Positions 1-7,186 of a stretch of DNA of 9,792 nucleotides are shown here, one piece after another. Source of the DNA: Phycisphaera sp. (GTDB lineage: Bacteria > Planctomycetota > Phycisphaerae > Phycisphaerales > UBA1924). The notes beneath the pieces were generated by a model. It saw nothing but the letters and a program-made list of their open reading frames with translations. It was not told where the DNA came from and made no database searches. The translations under genes were made by a program, and so were the position numbers. The stretch covers positions 1,493 through 11,284 of the forward strand of contig NVSP01000052.1 of the NCBI GenBank assembly GCA_002732755.1. The letters are read 5' to 3'. Every line of letters starts with the position of its first letter. The stretch's first letter is position 1.

Positions 1-392
1 GGTTCGAGGCGGAGTTTGCCCAGCGGTTCTACGACACAGATTCGGTCATCGACATCGACGGCAACACGGTCGAAGACATCGACGGCAACATCGAAGTCAC
101 TACCATCATGGGCAACTTCCTCATCGACATGACCAACCAGAGCTACCGGGGCTACCTCGGGTTTGGCGTTGGGTTTGCGATGATCGATGCCGAGATCAAC
201 GGCGAGACCGACGACGACACCAGCTTTGCGCTGCAGATCCCCATCGGCGTTGAGATGCGCGTGGTGGACAATGTCTGGATCGACTTTGGTACACGGTGGA
301 TGTATATCCCCGGCCTTGACATCGACACGGATATTACGGAGTTCAATGTGCTGACGGTGGATGCGTATATTGGGCTATTGGTCGAGTTCTAA
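1..392 (+). CDS. Outer-membrane beta-barrel protein, C-terminal part (5' truncated)
   Basis: The reading frame is open from base 3 to the TAA at 390-392 and gives about 129 residues; the start lies before the window. The peptide shows alternating polar/hydrophobic beta-strand stretches (YRGYLGFGVGFAMIDAEI, SFALQIPIGVEMRV, VWIDFGTRWMYI, LTVDAYIGLLVEF) separated by Asp-rich turns. It ends in Phe, the usual C-terminal residue recognised by the BAM assembly machinery. This fits the last strands of a small OmpA/opacity-type barrel (OMP_b-brl-like), located in the outer membrane; any ligand or function is unknown. Near the cut end a loop carries two DIDGN units 8 residues apart. The gene is convergent with the lipoprotein gene that follows and overlaps it by 18 bp. 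The barrel call is firm, the family call moderate. Confidence 0.75.
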   Translation, partial: FEAEFAQRFYDTDSVIDIDGNTVEDIDGNIEVTTIMGNFLIDMTNQSYRGYLGFGVGFAMIDAEINGETDDDTSFALQIPIGVEMRVVDNVWIDFGTRWMYIPGLDIDTDITEFNVLTVDAYIGLLVEF

Positions 393-1004
393 AGATGATG
401 GTGCTTCGATCAATTTTTCAATGATGTGCGTAGCGTCGGTGAGGGCATCGTGAAATTCCGCGCGGAGCACGACAGAAGATTCTGGCGTTGATTGCAGCGG
501 CAGGTGGAAGGCATACGCTGCGCCGCCGATGCCGGTGATGTAGGCGCTGCGGATCTCCGTTGGCGAGAAGACCAACTCTGACAAAACCGATGGGCTTTCT
601 CCGGGTTGTCCGGTGCCGACCACGCGGAGTTCGAGTGTACCAACGGCTGGCACAAACCGGCCTTGGCCGTCTTTGGGCACAATGAAGAACCTTGCTTCAC
701 TGGAACCGCCTTCGGTCCAGATGATGCTGAACCGGCTGAGCTCGATTGACGCAATGCGTGGCATCGCGGCCAGCACATCGTCTGACAACTCGGTATCGCC
801 CGTCTGCATCAACTCCGCGATCTTCACATGAAGTTCCGCGTTCTCGCCTTCGAGTGTTTCGACCCGCTCGCGGAGGTCTTCGCGTTGGATGCGGAGCGCA
901 TCGTTGGTCTTTGCGATTCGTTTGCTAGAGCCGCACCCTAATGCACACAGCACCGCGAGGGCGGTGCCAAGCGCGAGTGTCTTTGTTGTGTGTCTTCCGG
1001 TCAT
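375..1004 (-). CDS. Coiled-coil lipoprotein with C-terminal beta-rich domain
   Basis: This is a 209-residue protein starting at ATG 1004. It has a lipoprotein signal peptide: a basic start (R4, K8), a hydrophobic core at about 9-22, and an ALGC lipobox with Cys24 as the predicted lipidated residue. Residues about 34-68 form a charged heptad-like coiled coil (LRERVETLEGENAELHVKI). Residues about 83-200 look beta-rich, with hydrophobic strands and Gly/Pro turns, and resemble an extracytoplasmic Ig- or C2-like fold. I do not recognise the family. It is the last gene of a probable operon behind two clpP genes, 24 bp after the ClpP-A stop, and its 3' end overlaps the convergent barrel gene by 18 bp. 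No clear Shine-Dalgarno precedes the ATG, so expression may rely on read-through or coupling. A role in the cell envelope is inferred only from the signal peptide. Confidence 0.8.
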   Translation of the reverse strand: MTGRHTTKTLALGTALAVLCALGCGSSKRIAKTNDALRIQREDLRERVETLEGENAELHVKIAELMQTGDTELSDDVLAAMPRIASIELSRFSIIWTEGGSSEARFFIVPKDGQGRFVPAVGTLELRVVGTGQPGESPSVLSELVFSPTEIRSAYITGIGGAAYAFHLPLQSTPESSVVLRAEFHDALTDATHIIEKLIEAPSSLELDQ

Positions 1005-1028
1005 GCCGGGAGTGTAGGTTGGCTGTGC

Positions 1029-1637
1029 TTACAACTCGTCGTTCTTTGGGAGGTGGTCGAGGATCTTGTCGATCAGGCCGTACTCGAGCATTTCCTTGTC
1101 GTCGAGCCAGTTGTTTCGGTCGCAGTCTTTTGCGATTTCTTGGATGGTCTTGCCGGTGGCGTCGCTGTACAGGGCGTACAGGCGGTCGCGGAGTCGGAGC
1201 ATCTCGATGGCTTCGATCTCGAGGTCGGTGGCTTGGCCTTCCATGACGCCCGAGAGCAGCGGTTGGTGCATGAGGTTGCGGGCGTTGCTTAGCGAGTAGC
1301 GTTTGCCCTTGGCGCCGGCGCACGCGATCAGGCTGCCCATGCTGGCGGCTTGGCCGAAGATATAGGTGCAGACATCGGGCGCGACATACTTCATGGTGTC
1401 CACGATCGCCAGTCCCGCGGTGACGCTGCCGCCGGGGGAGTTGACATAGATGTTGATGTCCAGCTTGGAGTCTTCGTTCTGGAGGAAGAGGAGCTGTGCG
1501 ACGACGAGGTTGGCGATTTCGTCGCCGATCCCGCCGCCGATGAAGATGATGCGGTCCTTGAGCAGTCGTGAGTAGATGTCGTAAGACCGCTCACCTTTGC
1601 CGGACTGTTCGATAACGATTGGGACGAGGTAGGACAT
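1029..1637 (-). CDS. clpP: ATP-dependent Clp protease proteolytic subunit, copy A (canonical N-terminus, probable Asn in triad)
   Basis: This 202-residue ClpP (family S14) is the serine peptidase core that forms stacked heptameric rings and degrades proteins unfolded by ClpX/ClpA/ClpC in the cytoplasm. It keeps the axial-loop and docking region (LVPIVIEQ at 4-11, [11 protein letters not shown] at 19-29), the NSPGG turn (66-70), the nucleophile elbow GQAASMGS with Ser99, and MHQP with His124. There are two extra residues between HQP and GQATD compared with E. coli ClpP as I remember it. Aligning the C-terminal block [18 protein letters not shown] with ERDRFLSAPEAVEYGLVD then puts Asn175 where the catalytic Asp belongs; Asp173 is two residues away. 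A good Shine-Dalgarno (GAGGA, 1643-1647) lies 5 nt before the ATG. The gene lies 38 bp downstream of ClpP-B on the same strand, so the two are probably cotranscribed and may form mixed rings. Confidence 0.95.
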   Translation of the reverse strand: MSYLVPIVIEQSGKGERSYDIYSRLLKDRIIFIGGGIGDEIANLVVAQLLFLQNEDSKLDINIYVNSPGGSVTAGLAIVDTMKYVAPDVCTYIFGQAASMGSLIACAGAKGKRYSLSNARNLMHQPLLSGVMEGQATDLEIEAIEMLRLRDRLYALYSDATGKTIQEIAKDCDRNNWLDDKEMLEYGLIDKILDHLPKNDEL

Positions 1638-1675
1638 TTTCTTCCTCGGGAAAGAGTGTGTGTGGTGAACGGGAA

Positions 1676-2278
1676 CTAGCTGAATGTGTTCGTGGTTTTT
1701 TCTTCTGGCGGGTGTTCGAGGACTTCATCGACGAGGCCGTACGCCTTGGCTTCTTCTGCCGAGAAATACTTGTCGCGTTCGGCATCTGCGGAGACGGTCT
1801 CAAATGTCTGGCCGGTGGCGTCGGCGATGATCTGGTTGAGGCCCTTCTTCATTTTGATGATCTGCTCGGCTTGGATTTTGATGTCCGAGGCCTGTCCCGT
1901 GATCCCGCCGTAGGGCTGGTGGATCATGACCTTGGCGTGGGGCAGGATGAAGCGTTTGCCTTTTTGTCCCGCTGCGAGCAGGACCGCGCCGCCGGAATAG
2001 GCCCGGCCGATGCAGTAGGTCGCGATCGGTGAGGTCAGAAACCTCATGGTGTCAAAGAGTGCGAGTGTGTCGTCGACGGCCCCGCCGGGGGAGTTGATGT
2101 ACAAGCTGATGTCGGCACCCTTTTTCTGGTTCTCCAGATAGAGCATCTGCATCATGACCCGGGCGGCTGACCCTTGGTTGATCTCGCCGATGAGAAAGAC
2201 GATCCGGTTCTCGAGCAACAGCTCGTCGATGGTCATCTCTCGGGTTCGTTGGTAGCTCACGCTGCTGGCTGCAGGCAT
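1676..2278 (-). CDS. clpP: ATP-dependent Clp protease proteolytic subunit, copy B (divergent N-terminus and elbow)
   Basis: This 200-residue ClpP paralogue is the first gene of the minus-strand operon. I chose the ATG at 2278 because AAGGA (2287-2291) sits 8 nt upstream and family homology begins just after it; the frame stays open back to 2422, but that extension is low-complexity. Conserved features are [14 protein letters not shown] (21-34), NSPGG (62-66), the nucleophile Ser95, His120 in MIHQP and Asp169 in AERDKYF. Their spacings of 25 and 49 residues match the E. coli triad, so all three catalytic residues are present. Two things are unusual. The elbow reads [10 protein letters not shown] instead of GQAASMGA. 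The N-terminus ([17 protein letters not shown]) lacks the VPxVIEQ axial loop and the YDIYSRLLK segment seen in copy A. It is probably a partner subunit in a heteromeric ClpP core. Confidence 0.95.
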   Translation of the reverse strand: MPAASSVSYQRTREMTIDELLLENRIVFLIGEINQGSAARVMMQMLYLENQKKGADISLYINSPGGAVDDTLALFDTMRFLTSPIATYCIGRAYSGGAVLLAAGQKGKRFILPHAKVMIHQPYGGITGQASDIKIQAEQIIKMKKGLNQIIADATGQTFETVSADAERDKYFSAEEAKAYGLVDEVLEHPPEEKTTNTFS

Positions 2279-2570
2279 ATGTGGGTTCCTTCCTTGGCCC
2301 TTGTCAGGCCCGAGCGTGGGTCGCTGTCTCGATGGGGCCTCGCCAGATGGTTGTCGGCGAGATCCGCTTGGGATCTTAGATGCGAGTCGCCAAAGGACCA
2401 CCAGAAGTGGAGAGATAGGCAAACTTCGGGTCAGATCTTGGTCACGAGGGCTAACCGACAGGCATGGGCAGCCCCGTTGCTCTTGCGTGCTGTGTTCCCT
2501 AGCATCACGGCCCTAGGGCTTCCGATTCGTTCGGGTGACCCAGATTGGCCCTCAGATTGGATCAACGCCA
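2279..2570. promoter_or_regulatory. Divergent intergenic control region (clpP operon / metallophosphoesterase operon)
   Basis: These 292 bp separate two divergently read operons and must hold promoters for both. On the minus side the clpP-B Shine-Dalgarno (AAGGA at 2287-2291) is clear. A TAAGAT -10-like hexamer for the minus strand lies near 2373-2378, but I found no convincing -35 element. No CIRCE-type heat-shock operator (TTAGCACTC-N9-GAGTGCTAA) is visible. A small imperfect stem-loop (GATCC 2361-2365 / GGATC 2371-2375, with an outer GGCGA/TCGCC pair) falls in the presumed clpP leader. No coding segment with convincing protein character was found here. Confidence 0.4.
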
Positions 2571-3347
2571 GTGCCTACCGCCATCATCAGCGACATCCAC
2601 TCCAATGCCGAAGCCTTGCGGGCTGTTCTTGCAGACATCGACACCCGGGGTATCGACCGGATCATCTGCCTCGGTGACATCATCGGGTACGGCCCGGACC
2701 CCCTTGAATGCCTCGATCTGGTCGAGGAGCGATGCGAGTGGTCGTTGATGGGAAACCATGATTTCGGCGTGCTTTACGAGCCGACGAATTTTAATGCCCC
2801 CGCCGCGTCCGCTGCCTATTGGACCCGCGACCAGCTCGATGCCGAGCCTGATGATGACAAGCGTGCCCGCCGGTACGACTTTCTGGGCCGGCTCCGCGTC
2901 CGGGTTGTTGAGACGGCTCCGGGCAGCGATGTCTCGATGTTGTTTGTCCACGGCTCACCCCGCCGGCCCATCAACGAATACATCTTCCCGGATGATGTCG
3001 TGGGCGACCCCGACAAACTCAGTTCGATCTTTCGGCGCGTCGAGACGATGGTCGCGGTGGGGCACACCCACCAGCCGGGCGTCTTTACGGATGAGCCGGA
3101 TTTTTATCCGCCGGGTGAGATGACGGATGACACTTATACATTCGAGACCGGCGAGAAGGCGATCATCAATGTGGGGTCTGTCGGTCAGCCTCGTGATGGT
3201 GATGTCCGCGCTTCGTATGTGGTGATGCACCCGGACAAGTTTGAGTTTATCCGCGTCGAGTATGACATTGCCAAGACGGCAGACGAGATCAAAGCCATCC
3301 CCGCGCTGAGCGATCGTCTCGGCGAGCGGTTGTACGAAGGCCGCTGA
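2571..3347 (+). CDS. Calcineurin-like metallophosphoesterase family protein
   Basis: This is a 258-residue cytoplasmic protein of the two-metal calcineurin-like phosphoesterase superfamily (YfcE/ApaH-like branch, domain-2 type). The metal-binding signature is complete: D8 and H10 (SDIHSN), D36 (LGDIIGYGPDP), N62-H63-D64 (MGNHDFG), H127 (VHGSP), and H165 and H167 (GHTHQP), followed by the family's NVGSVGQPRDGD block at 200-211. The substrate cannot be told from sequence; phosphodiesters or dinucleoside polyphosphates are possible. I placed the start at GTG 2571, which gives the usual short N-terminus (PTAIISDIH) and has GGA 9 nt upstream. An in-frame GTG at 2535 would add 12 residues but has no well-spaced Shine-Dalgarno. 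It is the first gene of an operon with yidC (21-bp gap) and mnmE. Confidence 0.88.
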   Translation: MPTAIISDIHSNAEALRAVLADIDTRGIDRIICLGDIIGYGPDPLECLDLVEERCEWSLMGNHDFGVLYEPTNFNAPAASAAYWTRDQLDAEPDDDKRARRYDFLGRLRVRVVETAPGSDVSMLFVHGSPRRPINEYIFPDDVVGDPDKLSSIFRRVETMVAVGHTHQPGVFTDEPDFYPPGEMTDDTYTFETGEKAIINVGSVGQPRDGDVRASYVVMHPDKFEFIRVEYDIAKTADEIKAIPALSDRLGERLYEGR

Positions 3348-3368
3348 TCCACGAAGGGAATCGAATTC

Positions 3369-5747
3369 ATGGCTCAGAAGCCAAACCGACTGCTCCGGGT
3401 AGTCGTCCCGCTTGTATTGATTCTCGTCGGTATTGGTGCTGCGGTATCGGTGTTTATCAACTCGGCCAAGGCCCCAAGCCAGGGCGCGCCAGCGGATCAG
3501 ACAACGCAGCAGCTTGCAGACCAGCCAACTGGCGATGCGATCGAACAGATTCAGCCTGATGAGACCGCATCGGTCGATGAACCGGTCGAGCCGGTTCAGG
3601 ATGACGAGTCTGATGAAGACGCTGGCGAGATCGCAGGGCCAGTTGAGCAGCCCGAGGTCGAGCCAGAAGCCGGACCAAACACGACGGTTTCTGCGCAACC
3701 CGCGGCGACAGGGCTTTCGGGGCTTCGCGTTCGCCAGCATGACGATGCACAGGCGTTCGATCCGATCGGCAGCATCGATGCCGATGGTCCGGACCGGATG
3801 TTGATCGAGTTCAGTTCGGTCGGCGCGGGCATCGCTTCGCTCCGGCTCGCAAGCGAGTTCGACAGCATCGAGAACTACACCAGGCACCATGTCAAAGGTG
3901 AGGATGTCGGCGAGGAACACCATGTCCAGCTCCAAGCCGAGCAGATCAGCGGGGACTTCGCGGTCACACCGTTTGCAGCGCTCTGGGTCGAGATCGAGAA
4001 CGCGGCGATCCATCTCATCGGGACAAATGTCTGGCAGCAGACGGCGCCGGGCCAGTTCGAGGCGGTCATCGAGAACGAATCGGGCGAAGCGGTTATCCGC
4101 ATCACCCGCAAGTATGTGCTGACCGATGACACGAACGATTTGCGGATCGAGCAAAAGCTCATCAACGAATCGGCTACTGAGCTGAGCACACGGTTTGTGC
4201 AGTTTGGCCCGATCGATTTGCCGCTGGATGCGGTGACCTACGGCGGTGACAAGCGGCGCATGCGCTTTGGCTACATGATGTCGCCTGGGATTGATATCAA
4301 CCGCGAGTTTGTGCTCGGCAAGAAGTTTCTCACAGCCCGTACGAGTGTGCTTGGGCCCAAGGACACGATCGGGACCCCTTGGCTCAATCCCCACACCGGC
4401 AAGACATTTAAGCCGTTTCTTCCGGCGCGCCAGGTCTGGCCAAACGAGAAGAGCATCAAGTCTGATCTCGAGCTTGTCTGGGCGGCGATGTCCAACCGGT
4501 ACTACGGCGTCGCGGTCCACACGGTCGCAGCGCCCGGCGAGCCGCTGGCGTTTGGCTCCATCCAGCGCATCGACCGCGTTGTCTTGCAGGAAAGCACACA
4601 ACCAAAAGACGGCGTGCTGATCCTCCGATTGATGGGCGAGCGGCGGACACTCGCTGCTGGCGAATCCAGCGATGAATCGATCATGGTCTACGCCGGACCC
4701 AACAACAAATCCGTGATCTCTCAAAGCCCGGCAGCGTCTGCCGCGGGCGTCAAAGAACTCGTGGCGTACAACTTTGGCGGCCCCTGCGCGATGTGTACAT
4801 TCACATGGCTGAGCGACCCGCTTCTTGGTCTCGTCAGATTCCTTGAGTCCTTCGTCAGTGACTGGGCGATCGCGATTATTCTGCTCGTGTTCTGTGTCCG
4901 GGGTGTGCTGCACCCGATCAACCGGTGGTCGCAGATCCGCATGCAGCGGTTCGCCAAGCAGATGCAAGACCTTGGCCCAAAGCAGAAGAAGATCCAAGAG
5001 AAGTACGCTGGCGACAAGCAGAAAATCCAGCAGGAAATGGCAAAGCTCTGGCGCGAAGAGGGCGTCAACCCCGCGGGGATGCTGGGTTGTTTGCCGATGC
5101 TTTTGCAATCACCGATCTGGATCGCGCTCTATGCGAGTTTGTACTTTATGTACGAGCTTCGCCAGCAGCCCGCGTTTTACGGCGTTTTTCAGATGATCTC
5201 GGGCGGCGCATGGCCCTTCATGGCAGACCTGTCCGAGCCTGATCGGTTTATCCCGCTTCCGGTTGGGATGCACTTCTCTGTGCCGTTGATGGGCGTGATT
5301 ACCGCGATCAACATTATGCCGCTGCTTCTGGGTGTTGTGTTTTACGCGCACCAGAAGTTCTTGACACCCGCGACGACCGCGACGCTGACGCCCGAGCAGC
5401 AGAAACAGCAGAAGATGATCAAGGTCATGACGGTCGTCCTGTTCCCGGTCATCATGTACAACGCACCCTGCGGCCTGGCGCTCTACTTCATCGCCAACTC
5501 CACGATCGCGATCCTCGAGAACGGCTGGATCAAGATACACATCAAAAAGCACAACCTGCTCGAGGTCGCCAAGAAACCCAAGGGACCAAAAAAGAGCGGC
5601 TTTATGGCCAAACTGCAAGAGATCTCAAACAAACAGCAAGCCGTCCGCGAACAACAGCAGCGGATGCGCGACAGCGGCAAGGGCGGCCCCAAAAAGGCCG
5701 GGGGCGAAACCACCGCCCAGCGGGCGATGCGCAAGGGCCGGGAGTGA
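3369..5747 (+). CDS. yidC: Membrane protein insertase YidC (long planctomycete-like form)
   Basis: This 792-residue protein is far longer than E. coli YidC (about 548). YidC inserts and folds inner-membrane proteins, alone or with SecYEG. An N-terminal membrane helix (about 8-30) is followed by a disordered Pro/Glu/Asp/Gln-rich linker (about 35-105). A periplasmic beta-sandwich domain spans about 115-445. The conserved 60KD_IMP core comes last: a helix around 494-518 with the conserved groove arginine at Arg511 (CVRGVLHP), a cytoplasmic helical hairpin (about 520-565), and further helices near 574-595, 636-660 and 686-716. The basic cytosolic tail (about 724-792) is Lys/Arg/Gln-rich, as in ribosome-binding YidC tails. 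A CxxC pair (C473, C476) sits on the periplasmic side just before the core. AAGGGA at 3354-3359 lies 9 nt before the ATG, and the gene overlaps mnmE at its stop. Confidence 0.97.
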   Translation: MAQKPNRLLRVVVPLVLILVGIGAAVSVFINSAKAPSQGAPADQTTQQLADQPTGDAIEQIQPDETASVDEPVEPVQDDESDEDAGEIAGPVEQPEVEPEAGPNTTVSAQPAATGLSGLRVRQHDDAQAFDPIGSIDADGPDRMLIEFSSVGAGIASLRLASEFDSIENYTRHHVKGEDVGEEHHVQLQAEQISGDFAVTPFAALWVEIENAAIHLIGTNVWQQTAPGQFEAVIENESGEAVIRITRKYVLTDDTNDLRIEQKLINESATELSTRFVQFGPIDLPLDAVTYGGDKRRMRFGYMMSPGIDINREFVLGKKFLTARTSVLGPKDTIGTPWLNPHTGKTFKPFLPARQVWPNEKSIKSDLELVWAAMSNRYYGVAVHTVAAPGEPLAFGSIQRIDRVVLQESTQPKDGVLILRLMGERRTLAAGESSDESIMVYAGPNNKSVISQSPAASAAGVKELVAYNFGGPCAMCTFTWLSDPLLGLVRFLESFVSDWAIAIILLVFCVRGVLHPINRWSQIRMQRFAKQMQDLGPKQKKIQEKYAGDKQKIQQEMAKLWREEGVNPAGMLGCLPMLLQSPIWIALYASLYFMYELRQQPAFYGVFQMISGGAWPFMADLSEPDRFIPLPVGMHFSVPLMGVITAINIMPLLLGVVFYAHQKFLTPATTATLTPEQQKQQKMIKVMTVVLFPVIMYNAPCGLALYFIANSTIAILENGWIKIHIKKHNLLEVAKKPKGPKKSGFMAKLQEISNKQQAVREQQQRMRDSGKGGPKKAGGETTAQRAMRKGRE

Positions 5748-7066
5748 CCGGTTCGGGCTTTGGTGGCAACACCATCGCCGCCGTTGCCAGCGCACCGGGA
5801 AACGCACCGCGGGCCATCGTTCGCCTTTCTGGTGCTCTTGAAGACCTCGATTCCTTATTTGTCGAACAGGTGCCACGCAAGCGGTGCGCGCAGGCGATGA
5901 CGCTCCGGCTCGGCGAATCCGAGCTGCGCGTGCTGGTCATGGTCACCATCGCGCCCGCGTCGTACACGGGTGAAGACTCGCTTGATGTTGTCATCCCCGG
6001 CGGGCCGGCGGTGGTCCAGCGGGTGTTGAGCGAAGTGCTGGCGCATGACGGGATCCGTCAAGCAGAAGCGGGCGAGTTTACGGCCCGCGCCTACACCAAC
6101 GGCAGGCTCGGGATCGAACAGGCCAAGGCCGTCGCGGCGATCATCGCTGCCGAGAACGAGGCGGAACTTGCAGAGGTGAGCCGCGTGATGGATGCGCATC
6201 TTGGCGAACAGGCATCGGCGTGGTCGACGCAGGCGGCAAGGCTCCTGGCGCTGGTCGAAGCGGGGATCGACTTTGCGGATCAGGAAGATGTCGTGGCGAT
6301 CGCGCCGGGCGATCTGATCCAAGAGCTTGACGGCTTGCTCGCTGGGGTTCGTGCGAATCTGTCGGGTGAGGGTGTCCGCGAGGCGAAGCGAGAAACGCCG
6401 CGGGTTGTGCTGGCTGGTGAGCCAAGCTCGGGCAAAAGCACGCTGTTCAACGCGATGCTCGGGCAGCAGCGGTCGGTGGTGGATGCGCAGCCCGGGACGA
6501 CGCGCGATGTGATCGTCGAGCCGATGACGCTGCCCGGCGGGGGAACGATCCAGCTTGTCGATCTTGCGGGTCTCGACGAAGCGCCGATGGGCGAGTTCGC
6601 CCAGCGGATTCAGGAACTGGCGAACAAAGAAATCGAGCGGGCGGATGTGGTGCTGTGGTGCGAGCCGACCGGGGTGTTTGGTTCGTCGCCAAAGAGCAGC
6701 GGGGCAACGGTTCGTGTGCGAACCAAAGCGGACCAGCCGATTGCGCATGAGTCGGCGGCGGATGTCGATGTGTGCGCGCTCGATGGCTGGCATCTCGATG
6801 AACTCAAGGTCGCGATCGTGCGCGCGTGCGGTTTGGCTGGCCCAGCCGCGGGCGGTGCGATCGCGGCAAGGTTCGACTCGGCGCTGCGCGAGGCCGAGCG
6901 CGGCTTACAGAACGCCAAAGAACTCGCCTCGGCGGATGCGGTCCAGTGGGAACTGGTCGCGGGTGAACTGCGGTCGGCGCTCGATGGGCTGGGTGTGCTG
7001 GCGGGCCGGATCGAGCCGGATGAGGTGCTGGGTTTGATCTTTCAGACGTTCTGCATCGGCAAATGA
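5744..7066 (+). CDS. mnmE: tRNA uridine-5-carboxymethylaminomethyl GTPase MnmE (divergent G domain)
   Basis: With MnmG, MnmE installs the (carboxymethyl)aminomethyl group on wobble U34 of certain tRNAs. The protein has 440 residues against 454 in E. coli. The tetrahydrofolate-binding N-domain is clear (NTIAAVASAPG at 9-19, AIVRLSG at 24-30, GEFTARAYTNGRL at 110-122), and it ends in the conserved FCIGK with the catalytic-loop Cys (C437). The inserted G domain has P-loop GEPSSGKS (225-232), PGTTRD (250-255), G3 DLAG (273-276) and G4 TKAD (327-330). These depart from the E. coli GRPNAGKS, AGTTRD, DTAG and NKAD: the Asn that coordinates potassium in the P-loop is Ser228, and the G4 Asn is Thr327. 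The stretch between G3 and G4 is short. The GTG start overlaps the yidC TGA (GTGA), indicating translational coupling. No mnmG is in the window. Confidence 0.93.
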   Translation: MTGSGFGGNTIAAVASAPGNAPRAIVRLSGALEDLDSLFVEQVPRKRCAQAMTLRLGESELRVLVMVTIAPASYTGEDSLDVVIPGGPAVVQRVLSEVLAHDGIRQAEAGEFTARAYTNGRLGIEQAKAVAAIIAAENEAELAEVSRVMDAHLGEQASAWSTQAARLLALVEAGIDFADQEDVVAIAPGDLIQELDGLLAGVRANLSGEGVREAKRETPRVVLAGEPSSGKSTLFNAMLGQQRSVVDAQPGTTRDVIVEPMTLPGGGTIQLVDLAGLDEAPMGEFAQRIQELANKEIERADVVLWCEPTGVFGSSPKSSGATVRVRTKADQPIAHESAADVDVCALDGWHLDELKVAIVRACGLAGPAAGGAIAARFDSALREAERGLQNAKELASADAVQWELVAGELRSALDGLGVLAGRIEPDEVLGLIFQTFCIGK

Positions 7067-7086
7067 GCTAGGTCATGTTTGACCCC

Positions 7087-7178
7087 GTGCCACTGACCTG
7101 TTCCTACAGGTCAGTGCTCCCCTTCGGTTTAGATTGTACTTCTCGGAGCACTGACCCAGAAGACCGGGTCAGTGGCAC
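7087..7178. repeat. Nested inverted-repeat element (REP/BIME-like), possible bidirectional terminator
   Basis: Four related 12-mers alternate in orientation: GTGCCACTGACC (7087-7098), GGTCAGTGCTCC (7109-7120), GGAGCACTGACC (7145-7156) and GGTCAGTGGCAC (7167-7178). The outer pair is perfectly complementary, and so is the inner pair. Each half can also fold alone: an 11-bp stem (7091-7101/7106-7116, loop tcct) and a 9-bp stem (7149-7157/7166-7174, 8-nt loop). The element can therefore form one long hairpin or two small ones. It lies between the ends of the convergent mnmE and unknown genes, 20 bp past the mnmE stop and 8 bp before the other gene's last base. This is typical of REP/BIME palindromes spread by RAYT transposases. 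It lacks a U-tract, so intrinsic termination is uncertain. Confidence 0.8.
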
Positions 7179-7186
7179 AGTAGCTG

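Noticed and set aside
2279..2422. N-terminal 48-residue extension of ClpP-B
   Set aside because: The frame is open, but the sequence is low-complexity and unlike ClpP, and a good Shine-Dalgarno sits just before the internal ATG at 2278.
2279..2570. CIRCE or other heat-shock operator before clpP
   Set aside because: No TTAGCACTC-N9-GAGTGCTAA or close variant could be found on either strand.
2955..5108. Very long minus-strand open frame (717 codons)
   Set aside because: It lies antisense to yidC and the phosphoesterase, both unmistakable. Its translation is rich in Arg, Asp and His without domain character; it is a shadow of codon bias in GC-rich DNA.
5855..6793. Minus-strand open frame of 312 codons
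   Set aside because: It is antisense to mnmE, whose motifs are clear. The translation is Arg/His-rich and resembles no protein family.
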